Shown here: positions 1 through 14,279 of the stretch, piece after piece
Layout of the letters: the number at the start of each line of letters is the position of its first letter
Numbering within the stretch: the first letter of the stretch is position 1
Notes under the pieces: model-generated
Told to the model about the DNA's origin: nothing
The model's input: only the letters and a program-made list of their open reading frames with translations
Database searches by the model: none
Assembly: GCF_021018895.1 (NCBI RefSeq)
Contig: NC_079386.1
Coordinates: 8,444,835-8,508,834, forward strand
DNA: 64,000 nucleotides
Direction of reading: 5' to 3'
Origin: Seriola aureovittata
Lineage: Eukaryota > Chordata > Actinopteri > Carangiformes > Carangidae
Position numbers and translations under genes: made by a program

Positions 1-817
1 GAATTCCACTGGAGTTGACAATAGTGGAGCCCGGGGCAGGACCATGGGAAGAGGACTTCTCAATGGACACAGAACTAGTTTTGAAAACTTTCCAAAGACA
101 CCGGGGAACTAAAAGACACCAAATAACCACTTTACATACGTTTCTTTAAGTTATGTCGAGCGTTTCACTTTGTTTTTTGACCATTTGCAGCACACTTTGA
201 GCTGTGTTTTTGTACTTTCGTATTTTTTTCAGAGTTATTTCCTGTTGGTGCCTGGAAAACAGGGAATGGGAAGTTTACTCGCTCTTGTTTGGTTCAGTAT
301 ATAGTTCAAGTTATTTGGAAATGAAAGTACGTGTTTTATAAAGCCTGGTCGCGTCCCCTGAAGTTAATGCAGATAACTTGGGATGACTGCAGCCGCCTCC
401 CGTGGAAAAGACAACACTGTGACTCGGACCCACGCTATGGGCAACAAAGAAAACCTCTCAACAACTGGGCAAGTTATTTACTAACCACCGAACATACTCA
501 GCATTTAAAATTTGTGTATTAGTAGAGTTGGAGGAAATGAACACACCGCCACAATGGGAAGGGAATTATAAATGAGTCGTTTGGCAAACAAAGGAGGACA
601 CCTCTGTCGGACTGAATGCCGCCGAGCAAAGGGAAAGCCTTGCGAGAAATGGAGGAGGAAGGTTCACTTGAACCAAACAAGATACTGGCAAAGGTCGCAT
701 TTTTGTCTGGCTTTCGGGCCACCTTTTTATAACAAAGCTTCTTAGTTTCACCCTACTATCTATCAAAACATTCTTTCCTTTGCCAATGCTGCGAGGGTAT
801 TCAAGTCGCGTGTGAAA
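1..817 (+). promoter_or_regulatory. adgra3: adgra3 5' flank and untranslated leader
   Basis: This stretch precedes the adgra3 start codon and should contain the promoter and 5' leader. The transcription start cannot be placed by eye. An AT-rich TATAAA-like string (AATTATAAATGAG) lies near 564-576, but no other core element supports it. There is no strong CpG clustering. The short open frames here have no coding character. Confidence 0.5.
786..815 (+). other. Upstream open reading frame in the adgra3 leader (9 codons)
   Basis: ATG at 786 opens a nine-codon frame (MLRGYSSRV) that stops with TGA at 813-815, two bases before the main ATG at 818. The upstream ATG has C at -3, a weak context, while the main ATG has A at -3. 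Leaky scanning or reinitiation would therefore be needed for receptor translation if the transcript begins upstream of 786. A regulatory role is inference. Confidence 0.5.
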
Positions 818-1026
818 ATGAGGGTGGATGTGTTGCAGTTGCTTGTGATTTTGCTGCTGAGTGTCGGCGGCGGAGGCTCGGTGGTATCATCTGATTGCAA
901 ATCATATGATGAACGCTCGAAAAGCGCTGGGAAGAGCCCGACGTCCGACAGGAAAGTGGTCTGCAGCAACATGGAGCTCCATCAGGTGTTACCGCCGGAC
1001 TCCTTCCCCAACAGAACAGTCACACT
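818..1026 (+). CDS. adgra3: adgra3 exon 1: signal peptide and N-terminal cap
   Basis: This exon encodes residues 1-70. A hydrophobic core ([16 protein letters not shown]) forms the signal peptide. It is followed by a short cysteine-containing N-cap ending [12 protein letters not shown], which matches the GPR125 N-terminus. The ATG at 818 was chosen because it is the first in frame and directly precedes the hydrophobic core. The exon ends in phase 2 at a GTGAGT donor. Confidence 0.88.
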
Positions 1027-4000
1027 GTGAGTATACACAGAGACGCAATTTACATTCATTTTACCCAGTTAAAACACACCCAAGCCTGTTCTGACACTGT
1101 ACTTTCAATCTTTGAGCTTTGTTACCAGGCGATTATCCGCTGTTGGTGGCAGAATGTGAACTACATCCCCCGCATTCACCCTATTGTCTTCTTTTAAATA
1201 GTTAACATGGAGTCACTACAAAGACCTAAGCATCTTTTTCTTACTTAATTCTCCTAAATACACATCTTATCCTGATTATTAACTGAATGAATGTGAGGTT
1301 CACTTCCACATAGTTATCCATAGTTTTAGAGGTAATCGGGTAATATTTTTAAAGATAAATATGGCATGATAAGTGGTACACTAGAGTTATATTTATGTCT
1401 GCTCTGTGTCAGCCATACATCATGCTTTCACAGCTGCATACTGGAATAGTGAACATGTAAACCCTATGTAACACTAACCGCCTGTCTTCCTGTAGTGTTG
1501 TGATTCATACACAGGAAGACGCCTCTCTGACCATATCTCCAAGGCATTATAATGGATGCAAGGGCCCACTGGCTGTGATGCTTTTTCCTGTCTGATGGGG
1601 TTACATCCAGTTTCAGTCGTACTGTTATTGACAAGACACTTCACTAAGCCTCACCAGCCGCCAGTGGTATTAATACAGTTGTTAGTTGTCATGTGGCCCC
1701 CCTCAGAACTCAAAAGGACGAAACACACACACATGCAGACACAAGTGATTGAGCACAAGCAGATTTCCCTCACAACCTTTTCATGACCTCATGGATTGAG
1801 GTCATCAAATGTTTCTGCAGATTGCTGAGGCTTTTGTGTTGTTAACATATTTTAAAGTTGTACCTGATTTAATTTAGTGCTGTTTTGATCTCGGTGTATC
1901 ACAGTGTTCAAAACAAGACTAGACAACTTTTTTTATTAGAAAAACTAGTAAAAAGTCAGAAATTCAAGCTGTGTGTTTAGAGCACTTGTGTTTTGTGGTG
2001 GTGGTGGTGAGCGATAGGGGAAATATGAGAATACTAGGGCAGGGTGCAGGAGTAGAAAGCAAATAATAGACTCAAGGGAGGGAAAGAAAGGGAGAGGATT
2101 GGCTGCAAAGTTATGAGTTATAAGACCATTGCAGTGATTTTGCATGTTTTAACCTGTTTACCACAAATTGCAGGTACATTACTTTGAAGCAAAGTCATTG
2201 AGTTGTTATATTTTTAAATCTGCTTTCCAATCATATTGGTTTGTAGTCATTTCAGGAGAGCATAAAAGTAACATTTGCAGAGATTTGATATTTGTTTGAG
2301 TTAGGTAATCCATAAGTGCAGTGTGTCTAGTTTTATTTATTTAGTAATCAAAGTCAGACCATTGTAGCATGGGAATTGAAGGCACAAGCACATGTTGAGC
2401 AGTTTGCTGCAAAGATGTGTTAGGCTTAGAGTTTTTATTTTATCAATTACTGAAACTGCTGAACACCTGGCAACCACTCGAACAAGTGTCAAAGCCTCAG
2501 AGACCTGTCAGTAAAATAAATGATGTGCCTCTTTAAGACTAAACATCCCAACAATTTCCTCTTCACTGACCTCCATATTGGGGTTTTTTTTTTTTTTACC
2601 CAGCAGTGCTAACCTGTACTTACCTGTTGAGGTGCTGGTTGTATTCAGGAGCTGACTGTGAAATCTCAGATGTTGGAGCTTTCCACCAACACGTAACACA
2701 TTGAATTACATGACTCGAGCAAGTATGATGTCTCTGTCAATCAGTAATCATAAAGTACTGAAATAATGAGCTGGCAAGAGCTTGAACTTGGAATAATGAT
2801 GAGCAGTAATGAGAAGTAGATATGATTAGTAGGGAATTGGCTAAAACATGCAGTTACACATGAAGGGCTCTTGAATTTTCGAATTTCTTGATTTTATTTA
2901 TTTATTTATTTATTGTGATCCCTGATACAATCTTCCTCTTTATGGCGTTTAATAATCCTGTCTTCTTAAATGTGTCTAGAATTTAAAATATGCTGATCTC
3001 TCTTGGTTATGGTGTAGTTGGCGTTTGCCATGTCTCTATGTTTTCAGTGAGCTTGGAGTCTGTCATCTTGTTCAGACAGTGATGGATTGGAGGTTGAGCC
3101 AGGTTCCTCATGATTTAGCATTGAGCTTAAGCACTGTAATGTGGAGGATAGTCTCCAAAGAAGAAGAAAGATGTAATTAGAGAGCACAGACAGCGAGCAG
3201 TGCAGCTCTCAGGAATTCCTTCCAGTCTCCACATTTCTGGCCACTTGTTTGTTTTCCATTGTAGGAAAACAACAAAACTATGTCCTTAAAGGGGAAGCCT
3301 CTTCACAATTCAATGTAGACAAGAGTAACAATCAAACAGCAATTTATGTTCACTGTGAAATTTTTAGGTGTTGATTTATGACCTGTAAAAGCGGCGAGCC
3401 CTCTCATTAGGTGTGGTGGTCCTGTTTTATGGCACTCCCACTGCCTTGTTGTGTGGTTGACCATGGCCTGGACATAGCTGGTCTGGACTGCAGTGAACTC
3501 TAAAGAAATGTAATCACTTTCACCAAACTTGCATCTTAATGTTTCTAGATGTTTCTGCGGCAATGTTCTCAGGTATGTTTAACACATAGACCTGGATCTA
3601 AATGGCTTGTGTGCCTAAGGTGTGTTAGTGTCAGCAGACAGACATCTCTAATTAATTTTTTCTCCTTTAAGACATATTTGAAAAACATGATAAAATAACA
3701 CCAAATGTCACACCTGACTTTTTACACTTCTCACTTTCAGGGTAATGTTATTTTGCTCGTTTCGATATGGATGTTTTCCAATTTGTGTGTTGATACGCCT
3801 TGTTGTGTTTGTTAATTAAAGGCCTTGCCAGAAACAGCAGTAGAAGCTATGTGTGATTAGAGAACACCCCCCCCCTTCTTTGTACTTAAGATTTCCTGTT
3901 TTCCTCTTCAGGGGTCGAGTAACAAATTAAAAATTTAACCCAGGCTTTTCAAAGAAAACCAAGCACACTTCTTTGAGCATTTTCTCAACTACTATGGTGA

Positions 4001-7000
4001 ACTCATTGAACCACTGGGATAATTGGTTTGACTACATGCCAGAAAATTTCCCTCAGATAATGTCACATGATGGCTCTCAGTTTTTACTTATCTTTTATTT
4101 AAACCATGCTTGTCTGTACACGAGCAGTTACACAGTTAAATAGCCATTATTTTACCAGACCGGAATGACTGCTGGTATTGGCTTACCCTGAGATTGAATG
4201 CATGTAGTTATTCAGGGCAGTTCTGCCCTGAATGCCTCTCTGTAGAGAAAAACATGAGTGATGCATTCCCTGCATTTGTGCTCTCCAAATGATACCACAT
4301 GCCTAAGTAATCTGAGAGGAAATGACACAAATGTGTTTACAGCTGGCCTATCCTCCCATGTCAGTGAAGGCCTCGTCTGAAATACAAGGGGTTGAATTTA
4401 ACTTCTGCCTCACACGGAAGGATAAATCAGGTTGTGCGGGTCGTCTGTATGGGTGTGTACATGTGCATTTATTTCTGTGCACCTGTTTAAGTTTCATCCG
4501 ACATACCCGCACAGACGGGAACTGACTATATTTAAGCTTTCTGTACTCACCAGGCTCATATTTCTTTACAGGGCTTGTTTAGTGTGTAATCAGGACCCAT
4601 TCACAGGAGCACCTGGGTTGGACAGTGCAAACAAGCGCACCTGGTTTTGAGCTGCACAGCGCAGCACAGGATTAATGTCAGGAAGAGAGCAGGGATTGCC
4701 TCCCTTGCTGCAGGAAAAGCATGCTGAGTTTGATGACACGTCAGGGTGCAGTAAAACGTCTTGTTTTACAGCAGTGCAAACTGGGAGTTAGGGTTACATT
4801 CTCGTCTGGTTTCCTTGAGACTTCGCTGCCTTCAGGTTAGGCTTGTGGAGCAGCCTCACTTTGGATTTCAGATCTTAAAATACAGTGAACGCAGACACAT
4901 AAGTTTGGAATTTGTGATCAGTCCCTAGGTCAATCATTTCATTTGTTTACTCTCCCCAGCATTAAAAAGCTACTATGTTATGCTGGGAGCCTTTTGAAGT
5001 GCTTGTGTAACTGGAACACAGGTGCCTGCTGTCATGCATGTCCTAAGAGGATTTGTTTTTGTTTTTTGTCCAAGCTCACTGAAAACATAGAGACATGGCA
5101 AACGCCAACTACACCATAACCAAGAGAGATCAGCATATTTTAAATTCTAGACACATTTAAGAAGACAGGATTATTAAACGCCATAAAGAGGAAGATTGTA
5201 TCAGGGATCACAATAAATAAATAAATAAATAAATAAATAGGAGTGCTCCTGTGTACTGCAGTGTTTGCAGAAGAAAGCAAATTTCCAAAAGCAAGGCACT
5301 GACAGCTGCACATTTAGTCAGTTCACAGCCTTTCATTTCTCAGGTCTGTTGAGCTTTGACTTTGCCAGGTTGCCCCAAGTCTCAGTTAATCCCAGACAAG
5401 CAATTCAGTTTAGTTTGTAGACATGAGCTCACGCTGTGTGATACCTTCTGGTCTGTATTCATTTTATTACTCATCTTCTTTTATCCTGTTCGCATGGTGG
5501 GATCATTTGTCCATTCAGCCAGAGAGCTATAAGGTGAATACCTTGCTCTAATGGCTTGGCCTGTTGGATGGTCAAAGAGGATATTGCAAGGCCTACAACT
5601 TGTACGACAAGCTTCCCCAAACTCAAGTGAATTCCTTTAAAGGACTTGATATTTCCTCAATGACATATAAAACAAAAATCCTTGGCGCAGCCTTTTCTAT
5701 CCCTTGGTGCTCATTCTCTAAATAAATCCAAATGCTGCAGAAAAATCTTCATACTTGGATCATTTGTGGCACAAGAAAGCACTAGATAACTGCGAGAATC
5801 ACCTTGGCAAGTTGCACCACCTCAGCCACTGAATCACTTCCCTTTTCCACCTGAGCTGAGGCCCACTTTTCCATTCATTGTAGTCGGAGGAAGTCACTCT
5901 AGAAGGGATTTTATGAGCTCCACTGCAGCCTGAAACTTATTTGAAAACCTGTTGAAGAGTTACAGCTCTCTGCTCTTGGGACTTCTTTGTGTGAAAGCCT
6001 CCTGAGCGTAAAGAAAGTGTTGAGAGATCACCAGTTAGCTTTGTTCTTAAAATGCTCTGTGCCTATGAGGGGAGTGTGTAGTGGCTGGCCGTTTTTTGGT
6101 CCCTCTCTGGATAATGTGCCCACAGCCAGAGGCGTATGCTTTCAAAGGTGTATTTTCTTAAGTGAAAAAGAACTCTGGACTACCTTCAGCAGTGTCATGT
6201 TTACTCAGTTTGAAGGCAAAAGGAAATCTAGGCCAGCGAATTTTATATTACTCAGAGTAGAAATTCCGGTTTCAGAGACAGCTCTTCCATAAATGTCATA
6301 GAGATTTATAGCATCTGTATCAGGAGACAGGATGTGAGATTCGGTCGTATCCCCCTGCAGCTTGTTCTTGGCCTGAGCACAAGCAGGTCTTATCTATGCA
6401 TCAAGATAAGGGAGACTCCCCTCCTGCATCGTTTGAGGCCTTGCCCGAAGAAATTCCACAGACGGCTCTCTAGTCTGGAGACCTCAGGCTGACATCCAGA
6501 GACAGACATTGAGGAAGCAGACGGTCTAGCTACAGACATCCTGAGGGCAGTGGAGATGTTGGTGGTTAAATGTCCATGATCTCCATGTAGATTTGAGGCT
6601 TTGCTTTAAATGTATTGCTTGTGTAGTACGCTGTGGTATTGCTTTGTCACCAGTGCAAGAGTGTGGAGAAGACTCGGGTTTTGCAGCCAAAGCAGTTTCC
6701 AACATGCCGAAGTCACACTCCTGTCAGGAGCAAGAGGGAGGGACAATGCGAGTGAAGTAGGGCAGAGCATGCAAAGAAGGAAGGGATGGAAAGGGGGCAA
6801 GATAAGGGCTCATGACTCTCAGGAGAACTCTCTTTCTCAGATTATTTTAACGACCTGTAGAGTCACAAGGCTAGAAATGTGAATTTAAGCAGCCACAACG
6901 GAATGATTCATAATCCACTCTGCAAACCTACTTACACAACTTTCCATGATGATGCAAGGCCTGTTCACGCTGTATTGAACCTCAAATAAGTTAATGTCAA

Positions 7001-10000
7001 TAATGATGAGCGTGTACTTGTGACCACTCCAGGTCTTTGCCATTAGATTTTTCCTATTAGGCAGATGTTGTTATGATTTGCCATACTTTCCTGTCACGAC
7101 ATTACATAATGTAACAGTTAGCCTGCCCTCTTTGTACCTCTCTAAATTGGCTTACGGTGCTTTATGAAAACGTTGCTGTCAGTGCAGTCCGTCCAAATGT
7201 AAGCGTTGCCTCTGTAGATGCATTTTCTGTTTGTGATAAAATGAAGATGCTTCCTTAATTTCTTCTGCATCAGCTCCCAAATATTATGAGCTTCCTCAAA
7301 TTGTTTTTTACTGCAGTGTTGCTGCATTGTAAGGTGTTTTTGTCCATCCCCTATATTCTGTTGATTGAGAACCACATTCCTGAAGTCACAGAGCCCTCAT
7401 GGTAAATGCATCCATTTGGTATGCCAGATATTCTTCAATATAAATGAGACTTTTGTGACCACAATCTTGGAGTGCCCAGCGTTTCTGCCTATATCATCAG
7501 AGCATGTGTACACAGGCAGTGATAGAATTTGCAGTCTTGTACATTATTGCGTTTTAACATCTGCCATTTCAGCATCCAGCAAGGCTGCAAAACGCAAGCG
7601 GTGGACGCAGGAACTGTTTGTGTGCTCTCGCTCAGAGCGGCAGCGAGCCAAGCAGCAAATCTCCAATGAGTCTCCTCTGTCCAACCCTGTAATAAAACAA
7701 CCCCTCAACACCCCATAATGACTCCAATCTGGCCCTGGGTTGTGGGTGCCACTAGCATGTATGTCACCCACCACATCCCCTCCCTGCTGGCCAGAAAACA
7801 TGCTAACCACAAGTCCTTGCATGGGTTTCCTGCTGGGAGTTAACAGCACTATTGATTTCCCAGATCCTTTGGGAGTAGTTTGGGAGAGAAATCTTGGACT
7901 CTCAGGGACATGGGTGCAGAAAGTGGAGCTTTACTTTGCAGTTTTATATGTAGTGAATCAGCTTGTGCTATGCACCAGGAATAAACTGGATCATAAAATC
8001 TGGTTTATAACCCAGAGAGGAAGCAATCAAGAATTCACACATGGTCTTGAAGGTCTTCTCAGCTCTTTCATTTCTGCAGTGATAAAGTTTAAAATGATGA
8101 AGGATTTTCTTATATATGTGTACTTGTTTGTATTGAAAGGTGTTTGTAAGGAGTACCTCACAATATCTTCTTAGTATTAGGGGATTTTTTTTTACATTGT
8201 GCATTGCATTGAATCAGGTGTTAGCTGTAACTATTATGCATAATTCATCTGTCTGTAACACTTTGGGTTTTTTGTTTGTGTGTCCCTTCAATAAAATACT
8301 TGAAGGCTCCTTTTTAGTTATGTAACCCTGATTAGTTGCAGTGAATAAACAGTAAATAATTTTCTGACCGTTCATGGCTAGATTAAAGGTGAACTTGTGT
8401 TTGATCGAAAACATGGATTTCTTATTGTTAAAATAATATGATGGTTATGAAAAAAAATGCATCACTGGTGAGTCACTGCTGCTACAGATCAGAATATGAT
8501 GTGTTTTAGCTGTTGATGTCCTTGAAGAGAGCCTTCATAACACTTTATCTCATTTTGGCTACCTGTCTCAAGAGTGCTCAGATGATAGCCATTTTAACAT
8601 GAAAGAAAACACTTGGCTGAGGTTCAAGTTGTTTTTCTTCTGATCTTTTCCTGGCAGCGGGGTAAGATTCTGTGACTGGAGGCTAAAGTGTGGCTGGAGG
8701 ACAAAGAGACTTAACATTGTTATCTGTCAACAAGTAGCAGTGTGGCACCATTTCACTTGTAACTGAAAAAGACACTAGATCCTTTTCAATCCACCTTCAC
8801 AATTTAATTAACACACATTCCTTGCAGATGCTTTGAGTGCTGCGGTTGTTTCTTCTATCTGAAAATTGTTGTTTGCTTCAGATATTAGATGTAAGCCTAT
8901 ATTAAATTTGACTTGGTGTGACAAGTTGACAAATACCTCAGCTACCTAAAATGTTTAATATTTAACTTAAAAGTATTCACAAGAAATGTTTAGCATTTGC
9001 ACAGCACACATGAATATGTCACAACTACTTATAATATGATTTCACAGATTTGGCTCCGAGGCACTCCTCTACAGCTAGAATAGCTGAGAGGAATATTCTG
9101 TTTCGGGTTTATTATTCTTCCGCCAAATTTCGGCACGTAACTCGTCCCACAGCTTTGAGAAAACCCCGGTAATATATACATCAAAACGTGCGTCTTGATC
9201 CCGAAAGGGGTGCTATGACTTTTGGTGTTAAAATTCCAATTTTTCCCAAAGTTATTCCCAAAAAACTGGGAATAAATAATGCATTAGGAATGCATTGGAA
9301 TTTTCTTTAGAAACCCACCTTTTTTCAACAAAATTGCACCTTTTTTCTGAGTCACCCAGCTCTCTCATACCTGCACGTAGAAATGTGATTCAAACTATAA
9401 AACGGAGGAAAACTTCTGCTCTCTCAAAAAGACAGGAACTGTTTTTACACAAACTGTGTGTTTGTAAACAAACTTTTCAAACTGTGAGCACTCAAAGGAG
9501 GAGTGCAAATCACTTTTTCTTCAAAGTTAGAGTGAAAGCGTCAGTTGGGTAGAGTGCGTGAAGCAGTAAAAAATAACCTTTATTTTTATTTTTAACTCGA
9601 GTTCGCGGCCAAACCGTAAAAAGGAGACAAATAATTCTTTCTGAAAATGTAGACATAGTTGTTGGGATTCATAAAATGTAACTTTGACAGGCAGGGTCTG
9701 CACAAAATTTAAACGGGGGTGCCGAGTCCGGCAGCAATACCTGTCTCACTCTCATTGACACCTAATGTAATCGTCTTTTTTTTTCAAAAGAATCTCACTC
9801 TGTCTCCGCACTGAGCTTACTCACTCGTTTTAAGGAATATCTGAATAAAATAGAGACTGTAGAAACTTCTGGCTTCAGTGTCTGGCACGGTCTTTTCGGT
9901 TTATGAAAAGAAGTAACGGTTTTCTCATAATTTGCAGTTGTTTGAAGCCATGTAGAAGCCAAATTCTGGGCAGATTTTCACATTGCCATGGCAACGGCAG

Positions 10001-12880
10001 CTCCTGACCTGTGTGCGTGCGTGCGTGCGCCTAGCAACCAGATAACCAACTCTCCAAGCTCTGCTAGCTTAACATTAGCCGCACGTTAAGTCTTAAATTA
10101 CATTTAGTTAGGTCTTAAATATAAGTCCATTTACTGCTTCCTTCGTTGCTTTTTTTTTTTGTTTTGTTAAAAGAGTGAATGAAGTTGTGACGGTCTACGC
10201 TGAGACAGAGGAGAGGAGAAGCTACCAGCCCTCTCTCGCGTTGTTCTCCTCCCCAGTAATGTTAAATTTAGCACCGAAAAAAACATAATAGTGGTAATTT
10301 AAATAGCGGTTCATGGGATTTATTAACCTTCAGGGGTCCCTCTGTCCTTTTTTGGACATTTTCTTCACTTTTCTTTTTTGATTTGCTGATCATTTTGGCT
10401 GTGTTACAGCTGAAGGTATGGATTTCTGCAAGAAAGTGTCTTTTTTGACATATTTTTAAAATCTAATGTCAGTTACTGTTACAGGTCTATTATACACTGG
10501 TAACACATTTTGTACCCTCTGGGGTTCCTCGCGTCCAAAAAAGGACATGCAAAGAAAATGCTATAAAATCATCATATATCAATATTTTTTTCTGCTTTTT
10601 TTTGCATACATCTCTTAAACCACTTCAGTTCTGCTCAAACCTATCAAATGTTTATTAGTTTTCAGGATTTTAACCCTTTAAATGCCCCTTTGGAAGACAT
10701 ATTGCCTCTTGTTTTATTAAAAAAAACAACACAGAATATGAGATATTTCCCACATAATACATGATGGAGGGATGTGACATTGTTTTATATCAGAGTCTTT
10801 TATATCAAGAGATTTCTCAAAACCAGAATATGATCAGGGTGACTTTTGAACACTGGAAATAAATCATGTACTCATCCCGGCAGTAGCCCCCGTGGCACTC
10901 AAAATTTCCCAGGAATTTTCTAGTTGACTTTAAAATTCAGTGGCCGATTTTTTTTCTTTTGCTTCACGTTTATACATATTTTTCTTTCCACAGAATTTTA
11001 AACAACAATAAGATTCAAGAACTCAGAAATGGATCCTTCTTTGGATTGTCTACGCTGGAAAAATTGTAAGTATTATTATTTCCTTGAGCATAAATGTATC
11101 AATGTTTACAGTCATGCATAAACTTTCTCTCTGAACTTGATGTTTGGATTAAAATTCACACCCTAAAAAAAAAAAAAAAAAAAAATCTGATCTTTAAGAA
11201 GTCATCTTTGCCATCTTGGAAAGCAGCTATTTAGGTTGTATGAATCCATGAAAAATCACCAATGGGCTTTATGCTACAGTCAAATACGTTCACCATATTT
11301 CACGTTATATCCCTCAGTGCATTAGCATGATCCATCCATCACTCCACAAGTGAAGCTTTGGCTTGTGGAGCAGGAGGTTTGTAAAACATACTTTGGCCTC
11401 ATGCCAGTGGAACATCCAGGTCATAGAAAATGAGAAGGCATCCACACAGCACTTACCCTCAGTCAAGTATATCAGTCCATAGTGGAAGACTGTAGATGGT
11501 ACTAGAAAAGGCTAATTATAGGTATAACCCCCAGGGTTGGTTGGTGTCTGCCTGGTGACATACTCTGAACATACAGTTGCTTGGGTATTCTGGGGATGGA
11601 GCCCACTTTTTTCACAGGGAGTGACACATAGACAACCTGGTTGCTTCTCAAGAGTTTACTAATGCTAGTATTTAACAAAGTCTGGAAAGTCTCTGCAATC
11701 TGTCAGAAGAAACTGTGGCAGAGAATTTAGATGATGGGGAAATAAGTTGTACAGAGTGAAGACATTTATTGGTGCGTGTGGGTATGTTCTCTGGGGTTCC
11801 TTAATCAATGGAGAGATGTTGATCATGCTTTTGACTCTGCCTTTGGAGATGAGATTGTCATCACCCGTGTTTCCTTCCTGCAGAGAGTTCAAGAAAATGG
11901 CTGTGGGCCTGCACATATGGGCCATGGGTGATTTATCACTCTGGAATGGCTTCATGCAGATAAAATAACCAGACCATTAATGGCCGTGCTTTTACCCAAG
12001 GCTACAATAACACATGACTGCATTGATATGGAATTCTAAGGGCATGTTTCCCTGTCATTCTTCTCGGTCTGGTTAAAAAGACCAGAAATTGAGACCGTAT
12101 ATGAGGCCATAATGGCTACATTTAGCCTTGTGGTATTAGTTCAGCAGAAATTAGGCTTAAATATTGATCATTGATCGCAGATCCCCATTTAATTTATTCA
12201 TCACACACAATACTTTTTGCTAGAATAACATATATTTTAACAAGCTTCTCCTTACTTTTCTCTCTGGCATTTTTAGTCAATTTTGACATGCAGCATTGCT
12301 AGACTGATAAACATGATAAATACAGCATGTGACTCTACTGCTGTCAGTCCCCTTGGTCCCTGCTAACTTCTTTCAAACTTTGATTTTGTACACTACTGTG
12401 ATAAAGTGCCTGCAGTATTTCCCCCTCTTTTTACTCTGTTTTCATAATTTGTTGTAAAAAATTCTCCTGCATGACTCCCACATTGACAGGACTAGATAGG
12501 GCTAGATTGTTTATAGACTTGCAGGAAAATTCCCTGTGGGCTCGGATGTTAGTTTTTAGAGCTCGGGCCTACAGGATAAAAAAGAGGCTGTGTGCTGAAT
12601 GCATTAAAAAAGCTTTGATCTTTCTCCACCAAGAAAGCCTTAAAGGCACTTATGTGCCTTGTCTCTGAATGGCCAGTTGATTTGGCTGTAAACTCTGTTC
12701 TGCCTGTCGTTGCATCAATCCAGAGGCAAGTTTACCTCCAAAAGCAGCTCCCATTGTGCCTCACACAGACCCCACCTCACTCCCATCCACCCTTAACCAG
12801 TGAAGCGAGGTTGCTAGATGGCTTGCTTGCTTTTGTCATTGTAATGAGGCCAAGCCAAGGCCAGAGGTGTCAACAGTAAA

Positions 12881-12957
<77 letters not shown>

Positions 12958-14236
12958 CACACACTGCATGCTAAAGCCTCTCCCTCTCTGAAATGTTCCT
13001 CTTCCCTCCCTCCCACCTTCTGTCACACTCCCCTTCTTTTCTCCTCAAACTCTGGAAGAGGGAAAAAAAAACATGCTGCATGAGTCTGTTTGAATGCACG
13101 GGGGCTCTCCATCTTCAACCCCTCCTTCCCTCCACCTTCACAGCTTTGCTTTCTTTTTCTTTGTCCACAAAGAAGCCCCCCCCTTATTTGGGCTGCCTAT
13201 ATGCAGTCGTGAAGACTGAGACAGCAGCTGGCTGTGAGTGCCAGAAAAGGGTAGAGAATCGATTACGCCTATCTGGCACTCTGCGTGAAATTGCAAAGTA
13301 ACTGTGGAGACCGCTGTGTTTTGTTGGGGCAAAAGGTGTCCCTGCTTGGAAATAAGCCACACAGAATCCCCATTATCACTCTCCTCATAGAAATAGGAGC
13401 CAAGCTAGGCGACCGTCAACATGCTAATTCCTTGCTAAATCCGCTGCTGTGGAGGAATGCTTATTGTGGCAAACGCAGCAAGGATAACGGCTCTAGTGTG
13501 TGGTGTTTTCTGAAGAAGTGATTGTTGTCTATTCACGAATGGCACAATACTTGTGGAAGTAAGGTGTGTAAGCAAGTTACACATAAATATAAAGCTAGTA
13601 TGAAATGGACATCACTATAGAGCTCTTAGTCCATGTTTGAAAGGAGGACACTGTTGACAAGGCTCTAATTTGCTTAACCAGTGGGATTAAAGGGAGATTA
13701 TGTAACTTTAAAAAAAACAAAAAAAAAAAAACACACAATCTTCTTTTTACAAATGAGAAGTTGAAATCATAAGCAATAAAATGCACCCTCACTCATTTCA
13801 ATACACTCAGTAATTTTGCTGCTATAGCCCTACTTGGTCTTGTATGACCTCAAACTTGTGGCAACTAACATTGGCTAAATTTGGCAAGCTTTCCTATATA
13901 TTATAATATAATGTATATAAATGTGGTAGTTGGTGAGTTAGTTCTGTCTTTGTCCTGACAAATGCCAAATAATTACTTTAAAGGATCTCAGTAAATTAAG
14001 GGAATTTTAAAGTGTTATTTTCCTGTAATTGCCTCCTGTTGCATCCAAAAGTTACATAATCGCACTTGGAGTTCAGAATATCATTTTTATGGGTTTTCAG
14101 GGGCATAATTTCTATTAACACAAAGCCATCCATCGTTCTGGTCATCTGGAGGCTTGTTTAACATTACCAGTTTCTCAGTTTCTCCTTTCTCAGTTTCTCC
14201 TTTGTGGGAATGTCAAGTCTCTCATGCCAGGAACTT

Positions 14237-14279
<43 letters not shown>

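Larger units (their letters stand above)
1027..10993 (+). other. adgra3: adgra3 intron 1 (10.0 kb)
   Basis: A GT-AG phase-2 intron. It contains the 164-bp inverted-repeat pair (2893-3056 and 5070-5233) and a fish dispersed element at about 9070-10930. The rest is AT-rich with no exon I can support. Open frames at 5987-6292, 7365-7718 and 7740-8174 have no recognisable domain. Confidence 0.8.

Noticed and set aside
7740..8174. 144-codon open frame in adgra3 intron 1
   Set aside because: It has no recognisable domain, no splice or promoter context and composition like the surrounding intron.
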